Below are positions 55,403 to 64,000 of a stretch of 64,000 nt of DNA, one piece after another. The stretch comes from Chelonoidis abingdonii (Eukaryota > Chordata > Testudines > Testudinidae): assembly GCF_003597395.2 (NCBI RefSeq), contig NC_133771.1, positions 47,610,979 through 47,674,978 on the forward strand, given 5' to 3'. The notes beneath the pieces were generated by a model, which was not told the DNA's origin, did not search any database, and worked only from the letters and a program-made list of their open reading frames with translations. The translations under genes and the position numbers were made by a program. Position 1 is the stretch's first letter, and each line of letters begins with the position of its first letter.

Positions 55403-57028
55403 TTGCAGTCCCGGTGCTGTTCTCCTCGGTACCGGTCGCACTCGCCGCATCGGTCCGTATCCCGTTCGCTGACCCGCTACTCTCAGCACCATTCCAGCTC
55501 CCCGCACTGCTACAGGCACCGTGACTCCCGTAGCCACTCCCGACGTCAAGCCTCGAGATCTCGGTCGACCTCCCGGCACCACTCTGGTCGCAGGTCTGGA
55601 TCTCATTCCAGGTACTGGTAGGCCTCCCGGTACCGGTCCCCGGTGCCGAGATGGGCAAGGTCCGATAGAGTCAGAGACTCTGCCCATGGTTTTTCAGCAC
55701 CTCCATGGCCATCCAGACATGCATGAGTGTCATCCCACGTGGACAGCTCTTATGCACAGGACCACGATTCCGATGTGCCCACCAACAACCTGAGAGCCCA
55801 TCAGGGCCTCCTAAGGAGGGTAGCACTCAATATGGACCTCCAGGTGGAGGAGGTCCCGGAGATAGAGGACCTGGTAGCAGACATTCTATTGGCGGTTGCA
55901 CCACTAGAGGGGCCCTACCCATTTATTCGGACCATCCAGGCGAATGCTGATACTATATTGCAGCCCCCAGCCTCTATCCCTCCTGCAGCCAGGAGAATCG
56001 AGTGTAAATATATGGTGCCCTCTAAGGGGTACGACTACTTGTATGTCCGTCCTCCTCGCTGCTCACTAGTCGTTCAGTCCATTAAGGAGAGGGAACAGCA
56101 TGGCCAGCAGGCGCCAGCCCCGAAATCGAAGGAGGCTAGGCGAATGAACCTACTCGGCCACAAGGTGTACTCTGCAGGGGCCTTACAACTCTGGGTGGCA
56201 AATCACCAAGCCTTGCTTAGCCGCTATAATTATAACACCTGGATGGCGGTGGATAAGTTTATAGAGCTTCTCCCTCAAGACTCCCGCCAAGAGTTCACTG
56301 CCCTCTTGGAGGAAGGGAAAAAGGTGGCCAGAGCTTCCCTCCAGGCCTCACTGGATGCAGCAGACTCAGCAGCCAGGACTGTGGCCTCAGGTGTTGCCAT
56401 GAGGCGCATCTCATGGCTTCAGGTGTCAAACCTCCAGCCGGAGCTGCGGTATATCATTAAGGACTTACCATTTGATGGTAAAGGCCTCTTCGCAGCAAAG
56501 ACAGCCCAGGCTGCAAAGCCTGAAGGACAACAGGCTCCTAATGTGCTCTCTTGGCGTGCATACGCTGGCGACCAAACGCAGGCCTATCTATCCCCAGCCA
56601 CACTGCCGTACTCTGTGCCTAGCCAGAAACAGGACTTTGGCAGACGGCGCGGCCGAAGTGGTCGCAGACGACGGTCAGGATTCCTAGAGGGCCAAGATCA
56701 AGATCACTTGCAATCACCACCGGGACCAAAGATGAACTTTCGAAGATGCGCCCGAGGGCAGCATACCAGTTACAGCCCGAGATCCCACTCCTACTTCCTC
56801 CTGGCGTGGTCCCAGTTAACTTCAGATCGCTGGGTCCTGTGCACGGTGGAGTATGGGTACCACCTCCAATTTGTTCCAACCCCGTCCCTCTTCAGGGACC
56901 CCTCTCACAAGCAATTCCTCTTACAAGAGGTGCAGACGCCGATGGACGAAAGGGGCAAAGGGTTTTACTCCCGTTATTCCCTAATCCCCAACTCGAACAG
57001 AGGTCTCAGACCTATCCTAGACCTGTGA
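55403..57028 (+). pseudogene. DIRS gag-like protein running into RT, interrupted
   Basis: An RS-dipeptide-rich stretch (SPHRSVSRSLTRYS and similar, 55403-55621) is in another frame from the main ORF, so at least one shift exists. The main ORF 55727-57028 (433 codons) gives PYPFIRTIQANADTILQPP, GYDYLYVRPP, LQLWVANHQALLSRYNYNTW and IIKDLPFDGKGLF, typical of DIRS gag. It then enters RT (DRWVLCTVEYGY, FYSRYSLIPNSNRGLRPILD). A TGA at 57026-57028 stands where the family has Arg (DLRxLN), a likely CGA-to-TGA decay. In live elements gag packages the RNA. Confidence 0.82.
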
Positions 57029-58095
57029 GGACTCAACCAGTTTATGATAAGGTTGAAGTTCCGCATGGTATCCCTGGGAACCATTATCCCGTCCTTGGAT
57101 CCTGGAGACTGGTATGGCGCCCTCGATATGAAGGATGCGTAGTTTCACATCGCCATCTTCTCTCCGCACAGGAGATACCTCCTCTTTCTAGGCAACCGTC
57201 AGTACTTCCAGTTTACGGTCCTGCTGTTTGGCCTTTCTACAGCCCCATGGGTATTGACCAAGTGTATGGCCGTAGTCGCCACCTACCTCTGCCAATTTCG
57301 GATATGCATTTTTCTGTATCTGGACGATTGGCTTATCCGAGGAGAGTCTGAGACACAAATCACTCGGCATGTGGGCATCGTCAAGGACCTGTTCACACGT
57401 CTAGGCCTGATGATCACTATGGAAACATCCACTCTGGTTCCCACGCAGAGGTTAGACTTCCTAGGAGCTATCTTGGACTCTGACCTAGCCGGAGCCTGTT
57501 TACCACAGCCGCGGTTTCAGGCGATGGCAACAATCATCCAAGGTCTGCAGACTTTCCCAATGACCTCGGCTTGCACTTATCTCAGTCTCCTGAGTCCCAT
57601 GGCTGCCTGCAAGTTTGTAACCAAACACGCCAAGCTCCGCCTCCGTCCTCTCCAAGCTTGGCTCAACTCGGCGTACCGCCCGGACAGGGACCCAATGGTT
57701 ACAATAGTCACTGTTCCCTCGAGCATCCTAGGCTCCCTAGAATGGTGGCTAACTCCCTCCCTGGTGTGGGCAGGGATGCCGTTCCATCGGCCCCAGCCCT
57801 CACTGTCCCTGATGACGGACGCGTCATCTCTCGGCTGGGGTGCTCGCCTCGGTCACCTTCGAGCTTAAGGCCTTTGGTCTTCTCAGGAGCTGGCATTCCA
57901 CATCAATGTCCAAAAATGAGAGGAGTCCGCCTGGCATGCCAGGGGTTCCAGCAGCAGCTGCGAGGCCGTGGCGTCTCAGTGTTTACAGCCAACACAACAG
58001 CCATGTGCTACAATAACCAACCTGGGAGGGACATGGTCCTCCCCCTTTTGTCAGGAGGCCATCATCTCTGGACTTTGCATAGCCCACTCGAATAA
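57029..58095 (+). pseudogene. DIRS reverse transcriptase and RNase H remnant
   Basis: It stays in the frame of the preceding ORF until 57868. GLNQFMIRLKFRMVSLGT, DPGDWYGALDMKDA then TAG for the expected Tyr (about 57140), FHIAI, FTVLLFGLSTAPWVLTKCMA, and the active site YLDDWLIRG (YLDDW at 57317-57331, intact). RLDFLGAILDS, KFVTKHAKLRLRPLQAWL and MTDASSLGWGARLG (RNase H Asp) follow. After a stop and shift, RGVRLACQGFQQQLRGRGVS and VFTANTTAMCY continue RNase H, with the family DNTTA changed to ANTTA. Confidence 0.86.
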
Positions 58096-58860
58096 ATCTG
58101 GTAGCAGTCTTTCTCCCAGGCGTTCGGAACGCCTGAGGTGCTTCAACTCAGCAGGTCTCACGAGTGGTTGCTCTGACCCGATGTGATGCATTCTGTTTTT
58201 CGAGAAGTGGGGACTTTTCCCCAACATAGACCTGTTCGCTTACCGCGTACGGCGCGAACAGGAAATGCCAGATGTTCTGCTCCTTCCAAGTCGTCTCCCC
58301 GCGTCGATCTTGTGGACCGTTTTTCCTGATGACGTGGAAGGGCCAACTCCTTTATGCCTTCCCACCGTTGCCCGCTGGTTCATTGGGTCCTGCTCAAACT
58401 CCCAGGGGCAGAGACGCCCCATCATCATGAATCACTCCACCGTGGTCCAGGCAGCACTGGATACACCACGTTACTCGACTGTCAATAGCCAACCCAATTA
58501 CCCTGCCCACTCCACCCAGACCTCATGAACTCAGGACCACGGCAGGCTTCGCCACGCCGACCTGCATCTCTTCACCTCACGGTGTGGCTTCTGGCGTGAC
58601 TAAACCGGGGGAGCAGGAAGCCTTCCACCTGAGTCAACGTACCTGGCCGAGTGGAAGCGTTTCTCCTACAGGTGCGAAAACGCTTGATCTTAGTCCTACT
58701 GAGGTCTCGAGCCGCCTCTATTTTGGAAACTACCTTCCATTGGCACGGATATATTACCCTGGCGGACCCAGCCACCCTTCAGTTCCTTCTTGCGCCTACT
58801 TCCAACCATTGGGGAAGGAGGGGTGGGTGTTGGAATGGATATGAGCAACACTTCTAGAAT
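58096..58860 (+). pseudogene. DIRS post-RNase H region and truncated recombinase
   Basis: FEKWGLFPNIDLFAYRVRRE (about 58199-58258) and VLLLPSRLPASILWTVFPDD (58274-58333) continue the RNase H C-terminal part of DIRS elements, ending at about 58528. A short piece near 58650-58720 (VRKRLILVLLRSRAASILET) could be the start of the recombinase. No catalytic R...HxxR...Y boxes follow, so the recombinase is essentially missing. Confidence 0.65.
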
Positions 58861-59798
58861 AACAGTTATATAAGGTGAGTAACCGTCTTTCTTCTCGAGT
58901 GCTTGCCTCATATCCATTCCAAGTTAGGGTGATTCCCAAGCTTACGTAGCACGGTGGGTGGAGTGAAATGTGGCAGAATGTAAAACTGCTGAACCAAGGC
59001 TGCAGCATCCTTGACTGTTGACCAGAGCACAAGCGAAGCAAGGTATGGACCCGCAAGCACCAAAGAGCTGCGGCGACAGATCTCTGTGGTAGGGTACACA
59101 AACCAGCAAGGCGGCAGATGAAGCCTGAGCCCTGGTAGAATGGCACGGTGATGGGGCTTGGGAATATGGAGCCAAATCAGAACAGTGGGATGCATGCCAT
59201 CACCAAGATGAGAATCCCTCTGAAGGAAACAGGTAGGCCCTTCCTGGGTCGCTACAGCGACAGAGAGTTGGCGTTTTACAAATGGTTTTGTCTGCTCAAT
59301 ATAGATCGAGCGCTCTACGACGTCCAAGGAGTGGCAATTGTTGCTCCCATTGCAATTGAATTGGTAACATGAAAGGCCGAAACCACCTTAGGGAGGAAAG
59401 CCGGGTTGTGGTCATTACTGCACTTGGTCTTTGTGAAACATAGTGTACGGCGAACCCACCGAAGAGCAATGGGCTCGGAACTCATCTGCTGATGAATGGC
59501 TACGAGAAAGCTGTCCTTCCAAACATGGGGGTATAGCAGCGAGCAGGTCGCCACGGCTCAAATGGGGGAGCATAAGGTCTTGGTAAAAAACCAAGGTTGA
59601 GGTCCCAGGTCGGGGCTGCGTGGTGTATGAGGGTGTAAGTGGCTCCAAGCCCTTGAGAACCTCGAAACCATGATAGAGTGTGGAGAACACAGAACGACCA
59701 CCTTAGCCTGGAATGGAACGGTAGCATGATGCTACCAAGTGTACCCTTACGATGAACATAACGGCTAAACTGCGTTGTAGCAGAGATTAGTCCAAATA
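58861..59798 (-). repeat. DIRS-internal terminal-like and complementary sequence
   Basis: After the internal inverted end (GGTGAGTAACCGTCTTTCTT at 58875-58894, CATATCCATTCCAAGTTAGG at 58908-58927) comes non-coding sequence without a protein signal. DIRS elements carry internal regions complementary to their ends, which may explain part of this. The rest is unclassified. Confidence 0.45.
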
Positions 59799-59950
59799 GA
59801 CGGGGTGCCCAGCCAACCCACCGAGTGTTGGTAGGGTAAAAATCTTCTGACGAATGTGCACGCGGCGCGCGCACACCTAACTGGAATGGATATGAGCAAC
59901 ACATCTCGAAGAACAGTTACAAAGGTGAGTAACCGTCTTTTGCAGCATGA

Positions 59951-60130
59951 AGGACATACGAATCTTTAGCGCATCTGGCATGTAAATATCTTGTGATGCT
60001 GGCTACAACAGTGCCATGTGAACGCCTGTTTTCACTTTCAGGTGACATTGTAAACAAGATGCAGGCAGCATTATCTCCTGCAGATGTAAACAAACTTGTT
60101 TGTCTTCGCGATTGGCTGACCAAGAAGTAG
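59951..60130 (+). pseudogene. hAT transposase, C-terminal dimerisation domain
   Basis: An open run of 59 codons plus a stop reads RTYESLAHLACKYLVMLATT, VPCERLFSLSGDIVNKMQAA, LSPADVNKLVCLRDWLTKK. This is the hAT dimerisation block (LA..yL...ATSvpsERlFS..G...). It lacks a start because the N-terminal part was deleted or displaced by the DIRS insertion. The stop TAG is at 60128-60130. The hAT end follows 350 bp later. Confidence 0.88.
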
Positions 60131-60992
60131 GACTGAGTGAACTTGTAGGGTCTAAAATTTTACGTTGTTTTATTTTTAATGCAGTTTTTTTGTACATAAT
60201 TCTACATTTGTAAGTTTAACTTTCATGATAAAGAGAGTGCATTAAGTACTTGTACGAGGTAAATTGAAAAATACTATTTCTTTTGTTTTTTACAGTGCAA
60301 ATACATGTAATCAAAAAAAAATATAAAGTGAGCACCATACACTTTGTATTCTGTGTTGTAATTGAAATCAATATATTTGAAAACGCAGAAAACATCCAAA
60401 AATATTTAAATAAAGGGTATTCTGTTGTTGTTGAACTGTGTGATTAATCGAGCTTAATATTTTTGATCTCTTGACAACTCTATTATAGACATCTTTTACT
60501 TGAGTTAGCAGAGTTTATTGAACTGCAAGGAATAACCCGAATAGTTTAGTAATAGGGGCTTGCCTCCCTGCCTGCAACTTTTTGGATAGGTGAAATGATC
60601 GGTATTCTTTTAGATAATAACAAGAATTATTTATCTGCTGTGTGTAGGATAGGAGGAGGAAATTTTGGTTTTGCCCCAACAAGCTCAACTGAGCACTTGT
60701 AATCCAGAAGGAGATGGCATGGGAGCCTGTATACAAGAAATAACCTAATGTCTTTGTCCATATCAGTGTCCCAAATGAGAATTCATACTGAGTCTCAGAT
60801 AGGGGAAGTAGGTGATATTTGAAAGTGGCAGCCAGAACTTATTCTGTATTTAGCTAAACAGATTTACCTCTAACCACTTAAGGTTCTGACTTGACATGAA
60901 GGGAAGATTTATTCACATACATATTCGTTTTAAAGTCTTTCATGATTAATAAGAAAATTGAAGAGCCTGTTGTGTAGGAAGCTTTTACTTTG

Positions 60993-61140
60993 GGTTTGTC
61001 TACACATGAACATTCCATTGGAATAAGATAAAGTATGATTTTAAAATGAATTAACTGTTCCTGATTTAATTTTTATTTCAGAATAGAGCATCCACACATG
61101 AATTTAAATTGGGAATAGCTCCCCGTGTAGACAAAGCTCC
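60993..61140. mobile_element. MITE with GTTTGTCTACACATG termini
   Basis: It begins GGGTTTGTCTACACATG and ends CCCGTGTAGACAAAGCTCC, which are inverted. AT-rich interior without ORF. Boundaries are within a few bases. Confidence 0.72.
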
Positions 61141-61313
61141 CCTTTGATGCCAACTACTGCTGTGCATATCTTGATAAATAATAGTGGAATCAAATTGCAG
61201 GCCCCACTGCTATGTGGGTGTTCTTTGTGTTACTCCCTGCTGTGTTACCCAGTTGTTTCAGCCAGTCATTTAATACTACACGTATTGAATGAAAATAAAA
61301 TCTGAGGTTTAGG

Positions 61314-61604
61314 GTATGTCTACACTGTGAAGTTGTCGACTAAACTTTTGTTTTTCATGGGTACTTTAAAAACTCCCCCCACGAAAGACAAAAGTTTTGC
61401 CAATGCAAGTGGCGATGTGAACACGGCTTTGTCAGCAGAAGTGTTCTCCTTCTAACAAAGTTAAAGCTGCTCGTGGGGCTGGAAGTATTTTGTTGGCAAA
61501 AGTGCTGACAGAGAGTGTGTACATCTGCTGACTTTTAGCAACAAGGCTGCGTCGACACAGCCTCGTTGCTGAAAGCTGCGTGGTGTAAATAAGCCCGTAG
61601 TTAA
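61314..61604. mobile_element. MITE with GGTATGTCTACACTG terminus
   Basis: It starts TTAGGGTATGTCTACACTGT. The right end GTGTAAATAAGCCC is a decayed inverted partner of the family's GTGTAGACAAGCCC. The interior carries GTCGACTAAACTTTTG and a CTGCGTCGACACAG palindrome. It is non-coding. Confidence 0.65.
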
Positions 61605-61878
61605 AGTGGGAACTTATTTGTTTTTCCGCTTCTTCAAAACTACCTTCAAAAGGACACTTAAATAATGTATCTTCTACCTTGTGTTTATGGTCATTTTAGT
61701 ACAAAGCTAACATAAGGAGTGCAGTTTGGTTAGAAGCTGAAACAAATAACGGGCCAATTCTGCCCTCAGTTACAACTCTGGAACTCCACTGAAATCAGTG
61801 GAGTTGCACAGTTGTGACTATGAATAGAATTAGTCCCTTATACGTAAACACTCCTAGATCCTATTCAAAGTGAGGTAA

Positions 61879-62106
<228 letters not shown>

Positions 62107-62764
62107 TAGTAAGCAGCTTTTGTTCTATGTGAATTACTAGAAAATATTCCTACCTAACAGGCTATGACCAAGGCTCTATCTATTGGATTGCAGAGGCCTT
62201 GACAAAAGTAGAAGTGGTTTGGTTGCTAGTGAGTGGCCGATATAATGGAACAAGAGGTCCAAGACCTAAATAGTTTCTTATAAACTGATATCTGATTGTA
62301 CATGTCAGACCCAGCACTACTTGAAGACAGGTTTTTAAGGTCTGGTTATAACTCAGTGCACTTGAACCAATGTGTAATTTTTTCTGCAGGTAGAATGACG
62401 ATATCACAAGAAATCCTGATCTTTAAAGTTGTGGCTGGAAAGCACATGAGTGGTGGGGTGTGTTTTTTGGATATGAGAGAGAAGAAATTATTTGGGGTGC
62501 TGCAATTTTGGGATCTTTGTTTTACGAAAGTCTCTACAGGCTAACTGTCATTAAACAGCCAGAGATCTGTGTAATACTCAGCTTAGCAATACCCTAGTTT
62601 TATAGCTGTGATCACTGGGGCTTCTTGCTAATCTTAAGCAGTGTATGAAGCAACACAAAAGTAGACTAGAATTAAATGTAATGGTGGTCTGAGCAGTTGG
62701 TCTAGTTCATCAGTAAAACCTGAAAGGTTAGTATTTCTGGGTTAGACAAGGGAGTACAATAGGG

Positions 62765-62935
62765 AGAGCCAGTGTGATGTTACCAAAGCATGGGACAGAG
62801 AGTTAAGAGGCCTGGATTCTAATGCCATCTGTGCTACTGATTCAGTGTGTTAATTCCCCCCCACACCTCCACTGCTATGTAATTTAACTCTACCTTCTGC
62901 CTCAGTTTCCCTATCTGTAGATAATTGGCCAAGCA
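62765..62935 (+). repeat. MIR (CORE-SINE)
   Basis: AGCCAGTGTGATGTTACC, AGCATGGGACAGAGAGTTAA, GAGGCCTGGATTCTAATGCC and TGCCTCAGTTTCCCTATCTG follow the MIR consensus order: tRNA-derived head, core, and LINE2-type tail. Confidence 0.85.
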
Positions 62936-63259
62936 AACCAAGATGCTACACTCAACTTGGAATGCATGTCCATTTGTAACATAACTTTGGAACGCTGCAT
63001 CTGATCAGTTCCAAAAATGTCAGGGAATGTTCTAGCTATCAATGGGCAGAACCCTTTTGTTTTTTGTTTGTTTGTTTTTTGATGCAAATTAGACTATTAG
63101 AAAAGCCTGATTCAGAGGAAAACCAGAGCGCTCAGATTGTCTGGTACTGCAGGCAGAGAAATCTCTTTGCTGCCCCCTGCTGCCGCCTACCCATATCAGA
63201 GGTAACAGCTAAGCTTGCTGCAGGGGGATTATACTCTGAACGACCAGAAATAAGAGCCT

Positions 63260-63905
63260 TACAGGGAGAGTTTATTAGGGGAAGAAGGGAGGGGAGGAGT
63301 AGGGACCGGGTGAGGGGAAGAACAGTCTGGATTGGGGGCATGGGAAGCAGCCAGGGTGGGACTGTGGTGGTGATGGAAGCAGAGACCTGGAGTGGATGAG
63401 GAAGTTGGAGCAGGGGGAGAAGTTGGGGGTGGGGCAGGCAGGGATCCTGAGGTAAGTGGGGGAGAGGAAGCGAATTTGATGATGGGGGTGGGGGCAAATC
63501 AGGGACCCACAAGATGGGAGTAGTGGTGATGAGGGAAGCCAGGGACCTGGGGTGGGAGGGAAACTGAACCACATGGATGTGGAGTCAAGAGAAGCAGAGA
63601 TGGTGTGTGGAAGAGGTGGGACCACAGACCCTGGATTGGGGTGAGACAATGCTAGACCTGGCTAGGGGGAATGAGGGAGCCACACATAGACCTGGGCATA
63701 GTGGGAAATGCCATCAAGGAGGGAAGGGATGAATGTCGTGGGTAGGCCATACTGTGTCCCTGCCTGGGAGGAGAATGAGGCATACACAGCCCCCTGGCAG
63801 TGGCAGATGGGATGGAGTGGAAGGAGTTGCAGGGAGTCCTTGAAATATACCGGGATGGGAGGGTGACATGCAGGGAACAAGGGTGGGGATGGAGGAAGGA
63901 AATGA
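63260..63905 (+). repeat. Purine-rich minisatellite-like tract
   Basis: G/A-dominated sequence with recurring phrases. GGTGATGGAAGCAGAGACC (63369-63387) recurs as GGTGATGAGGGAAGCCAGGG (63525-63544), followed by GACCTGG(A/G)GTGG both times. Related CAGGGATCC / CAGGGACC blocks occur between. The proline-rich ORFs on the opposite strand are composition artefacts. Confidence 0.6.
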
Positions 63906-64000
63906 GATCTTGAGGTGCACAGTGCATTCAGCCTACAGAGGCTACAAAATGTGTAACCCCTTAACAGTCACCTTTTACAGAGCACTGTGCATTTGATAAG

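Larger units (their letters stand above)
54656..59940 (+). mobile_element. DIRS-type retrotransposon, nearly full structure
   Basis: The ends are inverted repeats. Left 54660-54771 (TCGAGTGATTGCTCATATCC, CATTCCAGTTAGGTGTGTGC) pairs with right 59799-59935 (GCACACCTAACTGGAATGG, ATATGAGCAACACATCTCGA). A related inverted end lies internally at 58832-58930. Coding order is an Arg/Ser-rich gag, RT, RNase H and a trace of tyrosine recombinase. An N gap covers part of the left arm. No target duplication is apparent, in line with recombinase-mediated insertion. It interrupts the hAT element and is younger than it. Confidence 0.88.
54420..60482. mobile_element. hAT (Charlie/ZBED-like) element carrying a nested DIRS element
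   Basis: Left end TAGGGCTGTCAATCACAG and right end CTTGACAACTCTA are inverted termini (TAGGGCTGTCAA against TAGAGTTGTCAA). Flanking octamers match at 6 of 8 (54412-54419 TTCTATAC, 60483-60490 TTATAGAC). The subterminal parts 54530-54655 and 60280-60420 are inverted copies of each other, including TATTCTGTGTTGTAA. The transposase C-terminus survives at 59951-60130. The host element resumes on both sides of the DIRS at 54655 and 59941. Confidence 0.85.

Noticed and set aside
55051..55687. Minus-strand ORFs of 91-145 codons
   Set aside because: Antisense to the Arg/Ser-rich DIRS gag region; low-complexity composition explains their length.
63132..63927. Proline-rich ORFs of 91-146 codons on the minus strand
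   Set aside because: Reverse complement of a purine-rich tract; no conserved motif.

Overview
This window looks like vertebrate, almost certainly reptilian and most likely turtle, nuclear DNA. Coding sequence is sparse: eight short exons, each bounded by AG and GT, are separated by kilobases of intron. The introns are packed with repeat families that are abundant together in turtles: CR1 tails, DIRS-type tyrosine-recombinase retrotransposons, Penelope-like elements, PIF/Harbinger and hAT elements, solo LTRs and MIR-type SINEs. No bacterial-style genes, operons, CRISPR arrays or viral genomes are present. Two assembly gaps (runs of N) lie at 17369-17985 and 54772-54871.

The only cellular gene recognised is LRRC1 (LANO), a leucine-rich-repeat cell-polarity scaffold of the LAP family (relatives SCRIB, ERBIN, LRRC7). 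Its exons lie on the + strand at 18797-18875, 24059-24148, 39316-39372, 41793-41856, 48181-48255, 50087-50231, 53477-53595 and 61942-62025. They join in a continuous frame of 713 nt (about 238 residues), covering roughly residues 93-330 of a protein of about 524 residues. The 5' exons and promoter lie upstream of the window and the 3' exons downstream, so 1-18796 is read as intron.

Region by region. 1-3310: decayed Harbinger element with convergent remnants of a Myb/SANT-like ORF and a DDE transposase. 5900-8298: LTR fragment, solo LTR and a small hAT element. 8330-14470: an old DIRS element (gag, RT/RNase H, recombinase) split by later insertions, including a solo LTR. 16529-18272: a hAT element with a solo LTR nested in it. 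18797-28000: exons 1 and 2 of the window, with CR1 and MIR remnants in the introns. 28040-32910: Harbinger/Penelope chimera, a Tigger-like element and a broken CR1 LINE. 34639-36170: minus-strand tyrosine recombinase plus SGNH-hydrolase remnant of a Ngaro/DIRS-type element. 37721-38208: hAT element with perfect 8-bp target duplications. 42080-47247: a 5.2-kb foldback Penelope-like insertion with 11-bp duplications. It carries a nested R2/R4-like LINE with a tRNA-like leader, a nested Harbinger-type MITE and hammerhead-ribozyme-like hairpins. 54420-60482: a hAT element with a 5.3-kb DIRS element nested inside. 60993-63960: small MITEs, a MIR and a purine-rich tract.

The genes do not work together as a system. 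One conserved host gene is kept intact while its introns serve as a landing zone for at least eight classes of mobile element. Their nesting order can be read from target-site duplications. Family names for repeats rest on recognition of protein motifs and termini, not on a database search.
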